A DNA stretch of 55,036 nucleotides from Alphaproteobacteria bacterium. GTDB taxonomy: Bacteria; Pseudomonadota; Alphaproteobacteria; UBA2966. The number at the start of each line of letters is the position of its first letter. Within the stretch, counting starts at the first letter, position 1. Location of the stretch: assembly GCA_018654745.1 (NCBI GenBank), contig JABILA010000153.1, positions 1 through 55,036 on the forward strand. Direction: 5' to 3'. This document shows, one piece after another, positions 1 through 9,112 of the stretch. The notes beneath the pieces were generated by a model. That model did not search any database. It saw only the letters and a list, made by a program, of their open reading frames with translations, and was not told the DNA's origin. The position numbers and the translations under genes were made by a program.

Positions 1-25
1 CCGTCACCTCAAGAAAAAACGTTAG
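1..25 (+). CDS. rplB: Ribosomal protein L2, C-terminal end (partial)
   Basis: Only the last seven codons and the TAG stop are inside the window (the frame starts at base 2, base 1 is the last base of a cut codon). They read RHLKKKR, the basic tail expected at the end of alphaproteobacterial L2. The position directly before rpsS, as in the S10 operon, supports the call. L2 is a 23S rRNA-binding protein needed for peptidyl transferase assembly. The piece is too short for proof on its own. Confidence 0.7.
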
Positions 26-37
26 GGAGACGCGACA

Positions 38-313
38 GTGTCACGTTCAGTTTGGAAGGGACCGTTTGTAGACGGATACCTGCTGAAAAAAGCCGAAGCT
101 GCAAGGCAGTCCGGGCGCAAGACAGTGATCAAGATCTGGTCTCGTCGCTCGACTATTTTGCCGCAGTTTGTCGGACTTACTTTTGGCGTCTACAACGGCC
201 ACAAATTCATACCTGTGCTGGTTAACGAAAGCATGGTTGGTCACAAGTTTGGCGAGTTCTCGCCAACACGGACTTACTATGGCCACGCAGCCGACAAGAA
301 AGTGCGGAGGTAG
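38..313 (+). CDS. rpsS: 30S ribosomal protein S19
   Basis: S19 sits in the head of the 30S subunit, contacts S13 and helps form the A-site/P-site side of the decoding region. The 91-residue product has the family's opening ([11 protein letters not shown]), the central [12 protein letters not shown] and the [16 protein letters not shown] block near the C-terminus, and is of normal length. It starts at GTG, with GGGAGA at 25-30 as ribosome binding site. It lies 12 bases after the rplB stop and is followed two bases later by rplV, the S10 operon order. Confidence 0.97.
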   Translation: MSRSVWKGPFVDGYLLKKAEAARQSGRKTVIKIWSRRSTILPQFVGLTFGVYNGHKFIPVLVNESMVGHKFGEFSPTRTYYGHAADKKVRR

Positions 314-315
314 TC

Positions 316-696
316 ATGGGCAAGCAATCTGTTGCAAGAAGTTTGCCTGACACAGACGCGCGTGCTGTTTCTAGCAACCTTCGGGGCAGCCCTCAGAAGC
401 TGAACCTGGTGGCGCAAATGATCCGCGGCAAGAACGTGGATAGTGCGCTGGCACAGCTGACATTTTCAAAACGTCGCATCGCTGTTGACGTCAAGAAAGC
501 ATTGCAGTCAGCAATCGCCAACGCCGAGAACAATCATCAGCTGGATGTTGACCGCTTGTTTGTTGCCGAAGCCTTTGTTGGCAAGAAGATGGTGATGAAA
601 CGCTGGCGCGCACGTGCCCGTGGTCGTGTCGGCAAAATCCAGAAACCTTTCAGTGTGATCACAGTGGTCGTGCGTGAGCGCGAGGAGACAGCGTAA
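316..696 (+). CDS. rplV: 50S ribosomal protein L22
   Basis: L22 binds domains of 23S rRNA and its long hairpin lines the nascent-peptide exit tunnel. The 126-residue product shows the family pattern: [17 protein letters not shown] near residues 24-40, and the tunnel hairpin region [19 protein letters not shown] near residues 94-112, followed by ITVVVRE. The ribosome binding site GGAGG (306-310) overlaps the rpsS stop. The stop codon shares its last A with the ATG of rpsC (TAATG), so translation of the two genes is probably coupled. Confidence 0.97.
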   Translation: MGKQSVARSLPDTDARAVSSNLRGSPQKLNLVAQMIRGKNVDSALAQLTFSKRRIAVDVKKALQSAIANAENNHQLDVDRLFVAEAFVGKKMVMKRWRARARGRVGKIQKPFSVITVVVREREETA

Positions 697-1373
697 TGGG
701 TCAAAAAGTAAACCCGATTGGACTTCGTCTTGGTATTAACCGGACCTGGGACTCCCGTTGGTTCGCCGACGGTGCCGATTATGGCAAGCTGCTGCACGAA
801 GATCTTATGATCCGCGAATATCTGACGTCCAACCTGAAGCAGGCTGGTGTCAGCAAGGTCATTATCGAACGCCCGGCGAAAAAAGCACGTGTGACAATTC
901 ACACAGCGCGTCCAGGTGTTGTGATTGGTCGTAAAGGCCAGGATATCGAAAAGTTGCGTGCCAAGCTCAGCGGTATGACAGGCAGTGAAGTTGCCTTGAA
1001 TATTGTTGAAATTCGCAAGCCGGAAATTGATGCCATGCTGGTTGCCGAGAATATTGCCCAGCAGCTCGAGCGTCGTGTTGCTTTCCGTCGCGCCATGAAG
1101 CGCTCGGTTCAATCTGCCATGCGCCTCGGCGCACTGGGCATCCGGATCAACTGTGCCGGTCGTCTTGGTGGTGCTGAAATCGCACGGACGGAATGGTACC
1201 GCGAAGGCCGTGTGCCGTTGCACACACTTCGTGCCGATATTGATTACGGCGAAGCAACCGGTTTCACAACTTACGGCGCGTGTGGGGTCAAGGTTTGGGT
1301 CTTCAAGGGCGAGATTATGGCCCACGATCCGATGGCTCAGGACAAGCGCCTGAACGAACAGGCCAATCGCTAA
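696..1373 (+). CDS. rpsC: 30S ribosomal protein S3
   Basis: S3 forms part of the mRNA entry channel of the 30S subunit. The 225-residue product opens with [13 protein letters not shown] and has a KH RNA-binding domain whose GxxG loop is visible as GRKG around residues 77-80, then the C-terminal S3 domain with [24 protein letters not shown] sequence (here [20 protein letters not shown], residues 152-171). It ends with a short polar tail common in alphaproteobacteria. The start overlaps the rplV stop by one base. A long open frame on the opposite strand here is a shadow. Confidence 0.97.
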   Translation: MGQKVNPIGLRLGINRTWDSRWFADGADYGKLLHEDLMIREYLTSNLKQAGVSKVIIERPAKKARVTIHTARPGVVIGRKGQDIEKLRAKLSGMTGSEVALNIVEIRKPEIDAMLVAENIAQQLERRVAFRRAMKRSVQSAMRLGALGIRINCAGRLGGAEIARTEWYREGRVPLHTLRADIDYGEATGFTTYGACGVKVWVFKGEIMAHDPMAQDKRLNEQANR

Positions 1374-1400
1374 GCGCGACGATCATCAGGAAACAAGAAT

Positions 1401-1820
1401 ATGTTGCAACCCAAGCGCACAAAATTCCGCAAGGCCCACAAAGGCCGGATTCATGGCAATGCCAAGAGCGGAACAACACTGAACTTTGGTACCTATGGTC
1501 TCAAGGCAATGAAACCTGGTCGGATTAACGCCCGTCAGATCGAAGCCTGCCGTCGTGCCATTACCCGTCACATCAAACGTGCCGGTCGTATCTGGATCCG
1601 CGTCTTCCCGGACGTTCCTGTCTCGAAGAAACCGACAGAAGTACGTATGGGTAAAGGTAAGGGTTCACCGGAATTCTGGGCAGCCAAAGTTAAACCAGGT
1701 CGAATTATGTTCGAACTGGATGGTGTTGCCCCTGAACTTGCTATAGAAGCCCTGAAGCGTGGCTCTGCCAAATTGTCAATTGACACGCGTATCGTCACCC
1801 GTCCGGGTGAGGGAGCATAG
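1401..1820 (+). CDS. rplP: 50S ribosomal protein L16
   Basis: L16 lies near the A-site tRNA and helps organise the peptidyl transferase centre. The 139-residue product begins [19 protein letters not shown] and contains the family's [17 protein letters not shown] block around residues 76-92, the region that contacts 23S rRNA. The length is normal for bacteria. It lies 27 bases after rpsC, with AGGAAAC about ten bases upstream of the ATG as a probable binding site, and rpmC follows after three bases. Confidence 0.97.
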   Translation: MLQPKRTKFRKAHKGRIHGNAKSGTTLNFGTYGLKAMKPGRINARQIEACRRAITRHIKRAGRIWIRVFPDVPVSKKPTEVRMGKGKGSPEFWAAKVKPGRIMFELDGVAPELAIEALKRGSAKLSIDTRIVTRPGEGA

Positions 1821-1823
1821 AAG

Positions 1824-2018
1824 ATGAAAGCTGAAGAACTTCGCGGCAAATCTGCCGACGAACTGAATGCCCAGCTTCTGGACCTGAAAAAGGAATCGCT
1901 GAATTTGCGTTTCCAACAGGCGTCTGGTCAGTTGGAAAACACGGCGCGTATGCGTCAGGTGCGACGTGATGTTGCCCGTATTAAAACCCAGTTGCGCACC
2001 GCGCAACAAGCCTCGTAA
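1824..2018 (+). CDS. rpmC: 50S ribosomal protein L29
   Basis: L29 is a small two-helix protein at the polypeptide exit, next to L23, where targeting factors dock. The 64-residue product has the helical pattern [13 protein letters not shown] at the start and [20 protein letters not shown] in the middle, the family's signature region, ending in the usual IKT helix. It begins three bases after rplP; GGGAG near 1810 serves as binding site inside the rplP end, suggesting coupled translation. Confidence 0.96.
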   Translation: MKAEELRGKSADELNAQLLDLKKESLNLRFQQASGQLENTARMRQVRRDVARIKTQLRTAQQAS

Positions 2019-2032
2019 ACGGAGCTCAAGGA

Positions 2033-2269
2033 ATGCCCAAACGCATCCTGCAGGGTGAAGTGGTCAGTGACAAGGGCGACAAAACTATTGTCGTCAATGT
2101 CGAACGCCGCGTCATGCACCCGCTGTATAAGAAATTTATTCGCCGTTCCAAACGGTATCATGCTCATGATGAAAACAATGTCGTAAAGACTGGTGACATC
2201 GTGCGTATTCAGGAGTGCCGTCCGCACTCCAAGAAGAAATGCTGGGAAGTTTTGCCAGCTTCGGAATAG
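2033..2269 (+). CDS. rpsQ: 30S ribosomal protein S17
   Basis: S17 is an early-binding 16S rRNA protein of the 30S body with an OB fold. The 78-residue product begins [21 protein letters not shown] and carries the family's [19 protein letters not shown] stretch (residues 29-47) and [16 protein letters not shown]. It is of typical bacterial length. It sits between rpmC and rplN, exactly the spc/S10 border order. AAGGA lies directly before the ATG and GGAG nine bases before it, so the latter is the more likely binding site. Confidence 0.97.
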   Translation: MPKRILQGEVVSDKGDKTIVVNVERRVMHPLYKKFIRRSKRYHAHDENNVVKTGDIVRIQECRPHSKKKCWEVLPASE

Positions 2270-2302
2270 TCCGAAGTTGAGCAGTAAAAAAGGTATAGTT
2301 CT

Positions 2303-2671
2303 ATGATTCAGGTGCAAACTAACCTGGAGGTTGCCGACAACTCCGGCGCCCGCAGGGTCCAGTGCATCAAAGTCCTGGGTGGCTCAAAGCGCCGGACTGC
2401 TTCTGTTGGCGATACAATTGTTGTGTCGATCAAGGAAGCAATTCCACGCGGCAGGGTCAAAAAGGGCGACGTGCACCGTGCTGTTATCGTTCGTACAGCC
2501 AAGGAAGTTCGTCGCGCTGATGGCAGTGCCATTCGCTTTGATCGCAATGCAGCCGTTCTGATCAATGCTCAGGGCGAGCCGATCGGTACGCGTATTTTTG
2601 GCCCGGTTACACGTGAGCTGCGTTCGCGCTCTCACATGAAAATCGTGTCACTGGCACCGGAGGTGCTGTAA
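2303..2671 (+). CDS. rplN: 50S ribosomal protein L14
   Basis: First gene of the spc group. L14 lies at the subunit interface, contacts L19 and 16S helix 14, and in many bacteria is the target of the silencing factor RsfS. The 122-residue product starts [19 protein letters not shown] and has [11 protein letters not shown] and [16 protein letters not shown], diagnostic blocks of the family, at normal length. The stop TAA overlaps the rplX ATG by one base, again implying coupling. No separate promoter could be recognised in the 33 bases upstream. Confidence 0.97.
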   Translation: MIQVQTNLEVADNSGARRVQCIKVLGGSKRRTASVGDTIVVSIKEAIPRGRVKKGDVHRAVIVRTAKEVRRADGSAIRFDRNAAVLINAQGEPIGTRIFGPVTRELRSRSHMKIVSLAPEVL

Positions 2672-2994
2672 TGGCCGAAACATTCAAAATCCGTAAAGGC
2701 GACGAAGTTGTTGTCAACACCGGTAAGGACAAGGGCCGCAAGGGCAGTGTCCTGAATGTCAATCGCAAGGATCGCCGCGTCCTGGTTCAGGGTGTCAACA
2801 TGGTGAAACGTCACACACGTCCAACACAGGGCAGTGCCGGTGGCATCATTGAGAAAGAAGCATCCGTTGCCCTTTCCAATGTCTCCATAGTTGATCCGAA
2901 AACCGGTGAAGCTTCGCGCGTTGGTTACAAAACACTCGACGACGGTCGCAAAGTACGCTTTGCGAAGAAGTCGGGTGAAGTCATCGATCTGTAG
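2671..2994 (+). CDS. rplX: 50S ribosomal protein L24
   Basis: L24 is an assembly-initiator protein for the 50S subunit, bound near the 5' end of 23S rRNA. The 107-residue product has an N-terminal KOW motif ([20 protein letters not shown], about residues 9-28) and the following [13 protein letters not shown] loop. The C-terminal half ([20 protein letters not shown]) is also typical. It overlaps rplN by one base and is followed by rplE after nine bases. Confidence 0.97.
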   Translation: MAETFKIRKGDEVVVNTGKDKGRKGSVLNVNRKDRRVLVQGVNMVKRHTRPTQGSAGGIIEKEASVALSNVSIVDPKTGEASRVGYKTLDDGRKVRFAKKSGEVIDL

Positions 2995-3003
2995 GACAGT
3001 CCA

Positions 3004-3543
3004 ATGGCACGTTTGATTAAAGAATATAATGACGTTGTTAAACCACAGCTTCGCGAGAAGTTTGGTTACACAAACGACATGCAAATCCCCAAAATCGAAA
3101 AAATCGTGATTAACATGGGTGTGGGCGAAGCTGCCCGCGATTCCAAGTTGATTAAAGGTGCTTTCGAAGATATGACCAAGATCGCCGGCCAAAAGCCGCT
3201 GATCACAAAAGCCAAAAAGTCGATCGCAAACTACAAACTGCGTGATGGCATGAACGTAGGTGTCAAAGTGACACTGCGTGCCAAGCGCATGTATGAATTT
3301 TATGATCGTCTGGTCAACATTGCGATGCCGCGTATCCGGGATTTCCAGGGTGTGTCGACAAAAAGCTTTGACGGCCGTGGCAACTACGCCATGGGGATCA
3401 AGGAACAAATCGTTTTTCCCGAAATTGAATACGACCAAGTCGATCAGGTTCGCGGTATGGACATTATCATTGTCACATCTGCGAAAACCGACGATGAAGC
3501 CAAAGAGCTTCTGGCCGGATTAAACATGCCGTTTCGCAAGTAA
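3004..3543 (+). CDS. rplE: 50S ribosomal protein L5
   Basis: L5 binds 5S rRNA in the central protuberance and touches P-site tRNA. The 179-residue product has family blocks [13 protein letters not shown] (residues 31-43), [20 protein letters not shown] (67-86) and the C-terminal [20 protein letters not shown]. Length and order of blocks are normal. It lies between rplX and rpsN. The ATG at 3004 follows a weak GGACAG; no better start is available upstream because the rplX stop is only nine bases away. Confidence 0.97.
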   Translation: MARLIKEYNDVVKPQLREKFGYTNDMQIPKIEKIVINMGVGEAARDSKLIKGAFEDMTKIAGQKPLITKAKKSIANYKLRDGMNVGVKVTLRAKRMYEFYDRLVNIAMPRIRDFQGVSTKSFDGRGNYAMGIKEQIVFPEIEYDQVDQVRGMDIIIVTSAKTDDEAKELLAGLNMPFRK

Positions 3544-3568
3544 CGGTCGGTAAAGGAGCACTTAGACT

Positions 3569-3874
3569 ATGGCTAAAAAAAGCGCCATCGAAAAAAACAA
3601 GACACGCCGCCTGAAAGTTGCGCGCGACGCTGAGAAGCGCGCTCGTTTGAAGGCAATGTCAAAAGACGAATCACTGTCCCAGGAAGAGCGCTTCAATGCT
3701 CGCCTGAAACTGGCAACGCTGCCGCGTGATGGCTCTGCCACACGCGTTCGCAACCGCTGCGAAATCACTGGTCGTCCCCGTGGTTATTATCGCAAGCTGA
3801 AAATGTCGCGGATTGCGCTGCGTGAACTGTCCTCTGCGGGTCAAATCCCCGGCATGACCAAGTCAAGCTGGTAG
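3569..3874 (+). CDS. rpsN: 30S ribosomal protein S14, long zinc-free form
   Basis: S14 is a late-assembling protein of the 30S head. The 101-residue length and the single cysteine (in [16 protein letters not shown], about residues 67-82) mark the long form that does not bind zinc, in contrast to the short four-cysteine type. The C-terminal [16 protein letters not shown] is diagnostic. AGGAG at about 3554-3558 is eleven bases from the ATG, a longer spacing than the neighbours. The gene lies between rplE and rpsH as usual. Confidence 0.97.
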   Translation: MAKKSAIEKNKTRRLKVARDAEKRARLKAMSKDESLSQEERFNARLKLATLPRDGSATRVRNRCEITGRPRGYYRKLKMSRIALRELSSAGQIPGMTKSSW

Positions 3875-3886
3875 AGGAGAGCTGAA

Positions 3887-4285
3887 ATGTCATTTACTGA
3901 TCCAATCGGCGATATGCTGACTCGTATCCGTAACGGCCAGCGTGCTGGCCTCGGTCGTGTCAAAACGCCTGCCTCGCGGTTCCGTTCCAATGTTCTGGAA
4001 GTACTGCAGCGTGAAGGCTACATCCGTGGTTACGTGCCCGGCGAAAGTACTGCCGGTAAGCCTGAGATCACCATCGAGTTGAAATACTCGGAAGGTGAGC
4101 CGGTTATTCGCACGATTAGCCGCGTTTCAACACCGGGTCGTCGCGTCTATTCCTCTATCAAGGATCTGCCGCGCGTATGTAACGGCCTTGGTATCGCAAT
4201 TTTGTCTACCCCACGTGGTGTCATGTCTGACGCCGAGGCTCGTGAAGCCAACGTAGGCGGCGAAGTTATCTGTAACGTCATTTAA
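3887..4285 (+). CDS. rpsH: 30S ribosomal protein S8
   Basis: S8 binds the central domain of 16S rRNA and nucleates the 30S platform. In E. coli it also represses translation of the spc operon by binding near rplE; whether that holds here cannot be told from sequence. The 132-residue product opens [20 protein letters not shown] and ends with the conserved [25 protein letters not shown] region. AGGAGAG immediately after the rpsN stop is a good binding site. Confidence 0.97.
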   Translation: MSFTDPIGDMLTRIRNGQRAGLGRVKTPASRFRSNVLEVLQREGYIRGYVPGESTAGKPEITIELKYSEGEPVIRTISRVSTPGRRVYSSIKDLPRVCNGLGIAILSTPRGVMSDAEAREANVGGEVICNVI

Positions 4286-4299
4286 GGGAAGGAAACGAT

Positions 4300-4833
4300 A
4301 TGTCACGTATTGGACAAAAACCGGTTCCCGTGCCCTCAGGTGTTACGGTTGAACTAAAAGGTCAGGACCTGAAGGCCAAAGGCCCCAAGGGTGAACTGGC
4401 TTTGACGCTGGTCGACGAAGTTGAAGCAAAGCAGGAAGACGGCACCATCGTCGTTATTCCACGCGACAAGAGCAAGAAATCCCGCATGATGTGGGGAATG
4501 CAACGGACACTGATCAACAACATCGTTATTGGTGTGACAGAAGGCTTTCAAATTGAGCTTGAAATCATTGGTGTTGGTTACCGTGCCGCAGTTCAGGGTC
4601 GTACGCTGAACCTGCAGCTGGGTTTCAGTCATGATGTGAACTATGCATTGCCTGACGGTGTGGACGCCAAATGTCCGAAGCCAACCTCGATTATTTTGAC
4701 TGGTATCGACAACCAGAAAGTCGGACAGGTTGCCGCTGAGATCCGCGCATACCGCAAACCTGAACCTTACAAAGGTAAGGGCGTGCGCTATTTGAACGAA
4801 CAAGTCTTCCGCAAAGAAGGCAAGAAGAAGTAG
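4300..4833 (+). CDS. rplF: 50S ribosomal protein L6
   Basis: L6 lies near the factor-binding site, close to the sarcin-ricin loop. The 177-residue product has the duplicated L6 fold: [15 protein letters not shown] at the start, the linker [19 protein letters not shown] (about residues 65-83), and the conserved C-terminal [20 protein letters not shown]. Length is normal. AAGGGAAGGA precedes the ATG. Its neighbours are rpsH and rplR, in the standard spc order. Confidence 0.97.
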   Translation: MSRIGQKPVPVPSGVTVELKGQDLKAKGPKGELALTLVDEVEAKQEDGTIVVIPRDKSKKSRMMWGMQRTLINNIVIGVTEGFQIELEIIGVGYRAAVQGRTLNLQLGFSHDVNYALPDGVDAKCPKPTSIILTGIDNQKVGQVAAEIRAYRKPEPYKGKGVRYLNEQVFRKEGKKK

Positions 4834-4845
4834 GGCCGCTGGATT

Positions 4846-5208
4846 ATGAGCACAGGAAAACCATTGTTCGACCGCCGCAAACGTCGTGTGCGTGGCAGTA
4901 TCTCGAAAACCGCAAGTGGACGCCCACGTCTCAGCGTTCACCGTTCCGGCCGTCACATCTATGCGCAGGTCATTGATGACACGCAGGGTGCGACACTGGC
5001 TTCAGCTTCCAGTCTTGAAAAAGACATGCGTGGTAAAATGAAGACAGGCGCCGACAAGACTGCTGCCACGGAAGTTGGCACATTGGTCGCGGAACGCGCC
5101 AAGGCAGCCGGTATCACAACAGTCGTGTTTGATCGCGGCGGTTACATCTATCACGGGCGTGTCAAAGCGCTTGCCGATGCCGCGCGTGAAGCCGGCCTCG
5201 AATTTTAA
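4846..5208 (+). CDS. rplR: 50S ribosomal protein L18
   Basis: L18 binds 5S rRNA together with L5 in the central protuberance. The 120-residue product has a basic N-terminal tail ([10 protein letters not shown]), the [20 protein letters not shown] segment (residues 27-46) and the terminal [20 protein letters not shown] block, all typical. The ATG at 4846 lies 12 bases after the rplF stop with a weak GGGCCGCTGG upstream; translation may rely on coupling to rplF. Confidence 0.96.
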   Translation: MSTGKPLFDRRKRRVRGSISKTASGRPRLSVHRSGRHIYAQVIDDTQGATLASASSLEKDMRGKMKTGADKTAATEVGTLVAERAKAAGITTVVFDRGGYIYHGRVKALADAAREAGLEF

Positions 5209-5226
5209 GCGCGGGAGAAAATAAGT

Positions 5227-5775
5227 ATGTCTTCATATAACGCCGAACGTGGCGAAAGTGAAATCGTCGACAAGCTTGTTGGCATTAACCGCGTCGCCAA
5301 GGTTGTTAAGGGTGGCCGTCGTTTCGGCTTCGCAGCTCTGGTTGTTGTTGGTGATCAAAAAGGCCGCGTTGGCTTTGGTCACGGCAAGGCCCGGGAAGTG
5401 CCTGAAGCAATCCGCAAGGCAACTGAAGCTGCCAAGCGCAACATGATCCGCGTGCCTCTGCGCGAAGGTCGTACGTTGCACCATGACGTCAAGGGCCGTT
5501 TCGGCGCTGGTCGCGTGGTTCTGCGGGCAGCCCCGGCTGGTACCGGCATCATTGCCGGTGGTCCAATGCGTGCCATCTTCGAAACCCTGGGCGTTCAGGA
5601 TGTGGTCACCAAGTCGATCGGCACCTCGAACCCCTATAACATGATCAAGGCGACCTTCGCCGCTCTTGAAAGCATGATGTCTCCGCGCTCCGTCGCGGCC
5701 CGTCGTGGCAAAAAAGTCAGCGAAATCGTCGGACGCCGTACCAAGGGTACGGAAGAGGTTCAGGAGCAAGCATAA
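5227..5775 (+). CDS. rpsE: 30S ribosomal protein S5
   Basis: S5 sits at the mRNA entry of the 30S subunit and influences decoding fidelity. The 182-residue product has the N-terminal S5 domain with [20 protein letters not shown] (residues 18-37) and [18 protein letters not shown], then the C-terminal domain with [20 protein letters not shown]. Normal length. GGGAG lies ten bases upstream. Its stop overlaps the rpmD start by one base (TAATG). Confidence 0.97.
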   Translation: MSSYNAERGESEIVDKLVGINRVAKVVKGGRRFGFAALVVVGDQKGRVGFGHGKAREVPEAIRKATEAAKRNMIRVPLREGRTLHHDVKGRFGAGRVVLRAAPAGTGIIAGGPMRAIFETLGVQDVVTKSIGTSNPYNMIKATFAALESMMSPRSVAARRGKKVSEIVGRRTKGTEEVQEQA

Positions 5776-5969
5776 TGGCAAAAGCCAAAGCAACTGTCAC
5801 CGTGACACAGATCAAAAGCCCGATTGGCCGCCCCGGCGATCAGCGTGCGACCCTCAAAGGTCTTGGTCTGAACAAAATGCATAAAACCCGCACCCTGGAA
5901 GATACGCCTTCAGTTCGCGGCATGATAAACAAAGTCCACCATCTGGTGCGCGTCGAAGAAGCCGGTTAA
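5775..5969 (+). CDS. rpmD: 50S ribosomal protein L30
   Basis: Small 50S protein on the solvent side of the large subunit. The 64-residue product shows [20 protein letters not shown] (residues 8-27) and [20 protein letters not shown], the two family segments. Overlap with the rpsE stop points to coupled translation. It is followed after 36 bases by rplO, the usual order. Confidence 0.96.
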   Translation: MAKAKATVTVTQIKSPIGRPGDQRATLKGLGLNKMHKTRTLEDTPSVRGMINKVHHLVRVEEAG

Positions 5970-6005
5970 CGGCATCGTTCGAAAATTGATTTCAGGAACA
6001 GTAAA

Positions 6006-6497
6006 ATGAAACTCAATCAGCTCTCTGATAATCCAGGCGCTACCAAAGACCGCATTCGTGTGGGTCGCGGTATCGGCTCTGGCAAGGGAAAAACCGGTGG
6101 CCGTGGTCACAAGGGTCAGAAATCACGTTCCGGCGTCGCCATCAAAGGCTTCGAAGGCGGACAGATGCCGATTTATCGTCGTTTGCCTAAACGCGGTTTC
6201 ACAAACCTTTTCCGTAAGGAATTTGAGCCGGTAAACGTTGGTGGTATTCAAAAAGCCATTGATGACAAGAAGATCGATGCCAAAAAGCCGATTACAGCTG
6301 AAGTTCTTCAGGCTGTCGGTCTGGTCGGCAAGATCAAGGACGGCGTTCGTGTGCTGGCCAAAGGCAAGATCACTGCGAAGATCGATATCCAGGTCAATGG
6401 TGCTTCCAAGGCTGCGGTTGCAGCTATTGAAGCTGCCGGCGGCAAGGTTACTGTTGCGGCTCCTGCCAAGGCTTCGGCCAAAGCAGAAGCTGAATAA
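6006..6497 (+). CDS. rplO: 50S ribosomal protein L15
   Basis: L15 is a late-assembling 50S protein with a long glycine-rich extension into 23S rRNA. The 163-residue product has the glycine/arginine-rich segment [20 protein letters not shown] (residues 18-37), [17 protein letters not shown] (49-65) and the globular C-terminal domain. The last 25 residues are alanine/lysine rich, an extension common in alphaproteobacteria. TTCAGGAACAG upstream of the ATG is the probable binding site. Confidence 0.96.
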   Translation: MKLNQLSDNPGATKDRIRVGRGIGSGKGKTGGRGHKGQKSRSGVAIKGFEGGQMPIYRRLPKRGFTNLFRKEFEPVNVGGIQKAIDDKKIDAKKPITAEVLQAVGLVGKIKDGVRVLAKGKITAKIDIQVNGASKAAVAAIEAAGGKVTVAAPAKASAKAEAE

Positions 6498-6527
6498 TCG
6501 CTCCAGCGTACTTCGGGATAAGACTTC

Positions 6528-7871
6528 ATGGCTTCAGCCGCTGAACAACTTGCTGCCAACATAAACCTTGGTGCCTTTTCCAAGGCGACTGAACTGAAGA
6601 AGCGTCTTTGGTTCACGTTGGGCGCGTTGATCATTTACCGTTTGGGAACTTATATTCCCTTGCCCGGTATTGATCCGGCGGTCCTGCAGGACATTTTCAA
6701 CCAAAATCAGAGCGGTATCCTCGGCATGTTCGACATGTTCGCGGGTGGTGCTCTGGGGCGGATGACGATTTTTGCCCTGAATATTATGCCCTACATTTCT
6801 GCGTCGATTATCATTCAGTTGATGACGACGGTGTCTCCGCAACTGGAGGCGCTAAAGAAAGAAGGCGAATCAGGCCGTAAGAAGATTAACCAGTACACAC
6901 GTTACGGCACAGTTTTGCTGGCGATAGTTCAAGGTTATGGCATCTCGGTTGGTCTTGAAGGCATGTCCAGCTCGCAAGGTGCTGCAGTTGGTGAGCCCGG
7001 AATGTTCTTCCGTCTGGTTACCGTTGTTACCTTGACGGGCGGTACAGTTTTCCTGATGTGGCTGGGTGAACAGATTACGGCGCGCGGTGTTGGTAACGGT
7101 ATCTCGCTGATTATTTTCTCAGGCATTGTTGCTGAACTTCCAAGTGCACTTGTTGGAACCCTTGAATTGGGTCGTACGGGCGCTCTGGATACATTGTTCA
7201 TCATGTTCCTTTTCGTCATGGTCATCGGTGTGATCATGTTCATCGTCTTCATGGAACGGGCACAGCGACGCATCCTGGTGCAATATCCCAAGCGACAGCA
7301 GGGTAACAAGATGACGGGCGGCGAAAGCTCCCACATTCCGCTGAAGCTTAATACAGCCGGTGTTATTCCGCCAATTTTTGCCTCCTCGCTGTTGTTGCTG
7401 CCGATTACCATGGCCAACTTCTCAGCGGGCCAGGGCCCGGAATGGTTGACAACTGTGACAGCATTGCTTGGTCGCGGTCAGCCTTTGTACATGGCCATGT
7501 ATATGGGCGGTATCGTGTTCTTCTGTTTCTTCTATACAGCCGTGGTTTTCAACCCGGTTGATACAGCGGATAACCTGAAGAAATATGGCGGCTTTATTCC
7601 TGGTATTCGTCCCGGCAAGAACACTTCAGACTATCTGGATCATGTCCTGACCCGTTTGACGGTCCTGGGCGCGGCTTACCTGAGTGCGGTTTGTCTGCTG
7701 CCGGAGATCCTGATCTCACAATATTCGGTTCCATTTTACTTTGGTGGTACGTCGCTGTTGATTGTTGTGACAGTGACAATGGATACCGTGGGGCAAATCC
7801 AGTCTCACTTGCTCGCCCATCAGTATGAAGGGTTGATCAAGAAGTCGAAACTAAGAGGACGCAAGCGGTGA
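6528..7871 (+). CDS. secY: Protein translocase subunit SecY
   Basis: SecY is the central pore of the SecYEG channel that moves unfolded proteins across, or into, the inner membrane. The 447-residue product has about ten hydrophobic segments; the plug region after the first segment (GTYIPLPGIDPAVL, about 39-52) and the conserved MPYISASIIIQLM in the second segment are clear. The cytoplasmic loop ending YLDHVLTRLTVLGAAYL and the tail HQYEGLIKKSKLRGRK are typical. The gene ends in the start region of adk with a four-base overlap, so the two are translationally coupled. Confidence 0.97.
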   Translation: MASAAEQLAANINLGAFSKATELKKRLWFTLGALIIYRLGTYIPLPGIDPAVLQDIFNQNQSGILGMFDMFAGGALGRMTIFALNIMPYISASIIIQLMTTVSPQLEALKKEGESGRKKINQYTRYGTVLLAIVQGYGISVGLEGMSSSQGAAVGEPGMFFRLVTVVTLTGGTVFLMWLGEQITARGVGNGISLIIFSGIVAELPSALVGTLELGRTGALDTLFIMFLFVMVIGVIMFIVFMERAQRRILVQYPKRQQGNKMTGGESSHIPLKLNTAGVIPPIFASSLLLLPITMANFSAGQGPEWLTTVTALLGRGQPLYMAMYMGGIVFFCFFYTAVVFNPVDTADNLKKYGGFIPGIRPGKNTSDYLDHVLTRLTVLGAAYLSAVCLLPEILISQYSVPFYFGGTSLLIVVTVTMDTVGQIQSHLLAHQYEGLIKKSKLRGRKR

Positions 7872-8518
7872 ACATCGTTCTGTTTGGCCCCCCGGGCTGC
7901 GGCAAGGGAACTCAGGCCAAGCGACTACAAGCGAATACGGGTCTTGTGCAATTGTCGACAGGAGACATGCTTCGGGCCGCAATTGCTTCGGGGTCGGAAA
8001 TTGGTAACCGGGTAAAAGACATAATGGCTGAGGGCAAGCTCGTCGACGACGAAACTGTTATCGCCATGCTTTCCGAACGCATTGATGCGCCGGATTGCGA
8101 CAAAGGTTTTATTCTGGATGGCTTCCCGCGCACCCTGGCGCAGGCCGAAGCCCTGGACGCCCTGCTGAAAGGCAAGGAATTGGAAATTAACGCTGTTGTG
8201 GAAATGACAGTAAATGACGAAGCCCTGATCGAGCGGATCTCCGGACGATATTCGTGCGGAAACTGTGGAGCAGGGTATCACGACACCTTCAAGAAGCCTG
8301 AGACCGAAGGCGTATGTGATGAATGTGGTGGCAAAGATTTTGACCGTCGCGCCGATGACAATGCAGATTCGGTGCGAATCAGACTGGATGCTTATCGTAA
8401 TCAGTCGGCTCCATTGCTCCCTTATTACCGGGAACGAGGCAAGCTGATTGCTGTAAACGGTATGGCGGAGATGGATGAGGTCGAAAAAGAGATTAAAGCG
8501 GTGATTAAGACTGCTTAA
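7868..8518 (+). CDS. adk: Adenylate kinase, zinc-type lid
   Basis: Converts AMP and ATP to two ADP in the cytoplasm. The 216-residue product has the P-loop GPPGCGKGT at residues 7-15, the AMP-binding DGFPRTLAQAEAL region near 84-96, and a full-length LID domain. Four cysteines in the LID (Cys130, Cys133, Cys150, Cys153; CGNC and CDEC) form a likely zinc or structural metal site, as in other alphaproteobacterial and Gram-positive enzymes but not in E. coli. Starts at GTG overlapping the secY stop. The secY-adk-rpsM order is typical of alphaproteobacteria. Confidence 0.97.
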   Translation: MNIVLFGPPGCGKGTQAKRLQANTGLVQLSTGDMLRAAIASGSEIGNRVKDIMAEGKLVDDETVIAMLSERIDAPDCDKGFILDGFPRTLAQAEALDALLKGKELEINAVVEMTVNDEALIERISGRYSCGNCGAGYHDTFKKPETEGVCDECGGKDFDRRADDNADSVRIRLDAYRNQSAPLLPYYRERGKLIAVNGMAEMDEVEKEIKAVIKTA

Positions 8519-8522
8519 ATGG

Positions 8523-8551
8523 TTGACTTGAGGCCTTCGTTTCAAGATAAT
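8523..8551 (+). promoter_or_regulatory. Candidate sigma-70 type promoter for rpsM-rpsK-rpoA-rplQ
   Basis: TTGACT at 8523-8528 and GATAAT at 8546-8551 are separated by exactly 17 bases, close to the housekeeping consensus. It starts five bases after the adk stop. Transcription would begin near 8558 and give a leader of about 140 bases before the rpsM GTG. This is inferred from sequence only. Confidence 0.6.
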
Positions 8552-8592
8552 CCGGCAACTTTTCAACAGAGCCGCGATTATTGCGAATCTCT

Positions 8593-8642
8593 GGGCCTCA
8601 TGCCCCGGGTCATAAAGACTCGGCACGGGGCGTTTTGTGTTT
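8593..8642 (+). promoter_or_regulatory. Candidate attenuator in the rpsM leader
   Basis: GCCCCG (8602-8607) pairs with CGGGGC (8626-8631), with further pairs possible below and inside, and is followed by TTTTGTGTTT (8633-8642): an intrinsic-terminator-like hairpin. GGGC (8593-8596) can instead pair with GCCC (8602-8605), which uses the same bases and would prevent the terminator. A third small hairpin, ACAGG/CCTGT (8657-8671), precedes the ribosome binding site. The effector, if any, is unknown. Confidence 0.45.
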
Positions 8643-8697
8643 AAACATAGGCGTTTACAGGGTTTTCCTGTCAACAGATTAACGAGGAGTTCCGGAC

Positions 8698-9066
8698 GTG
8701 GCGCGAATAGCTGGCGTTAACATTCCGAGCAATAAGCGGGTCGAAATTGGTTTGACCTACATATTCGGGATCGGGCGGACTAAAGCCGTCGAGATTTGCA
8801 ACAAGGCATCCATTCCATCCGAACGTCGGGTGAATGAACTTGCCGACTCAGAAGTCATTCAGATCCGCGAGATCATTGACAATGACTATCTGGTCGAAGG
8901 TGACTTGCGGCGTGAAACGTCGATGAACATCAAACGTTTGATGGACCTCGGCTGCTATCGTGGACTGCGTCACCGTCGTGGCCTGCCAGTTCGCGGTCAG
9001 CGTACCCACACCAACGCACGCACCCGCAAGGGTCCAGCGCGTGCGATTGCTGGCAAAAAGAAATAA
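8698..9066 (+). CDS. rpsM: 30S ribosomal protein S13
   Basis: S13 is in the 30S head, contacts S19 and forms intersubunit bridges and P-site contacts through its tail. The 122-residue product has [20 protein letters not shown] at the start, a helix-two-turn-helix part, and the basic tail [20 protein letters not shown] that reaches the decoding centre. Starts at GTG; GAGGAG at 8684-8689 fixes this start. It is the first gene after the candidate leader downstream of adk. Confidence 0.97.
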   Translation: MARIAGVNIPSNKRVEIGLTYIFGIGRTKAVEICNKASIPSERRVNELADSEVIQIREIIDNDYLVEGDLRRETSMNIKRLMDLGCYRGLRHRRGLPVRGQRTHTNARTRKGPARAIAGKKK

Positions 9067-9112
9067 CCTTCTGCCCTGACGGGCAGTACAGGTTCAAGGA
9101 AAGTAAAGATCG

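Noticed and set aside
537..1325. Long minus-strand open frame opposite rpsC
   Set aside because: It is antisense to a certain ribosomal gene, has no family match and no ribosome binding site; codon bias of rpsC explains it.
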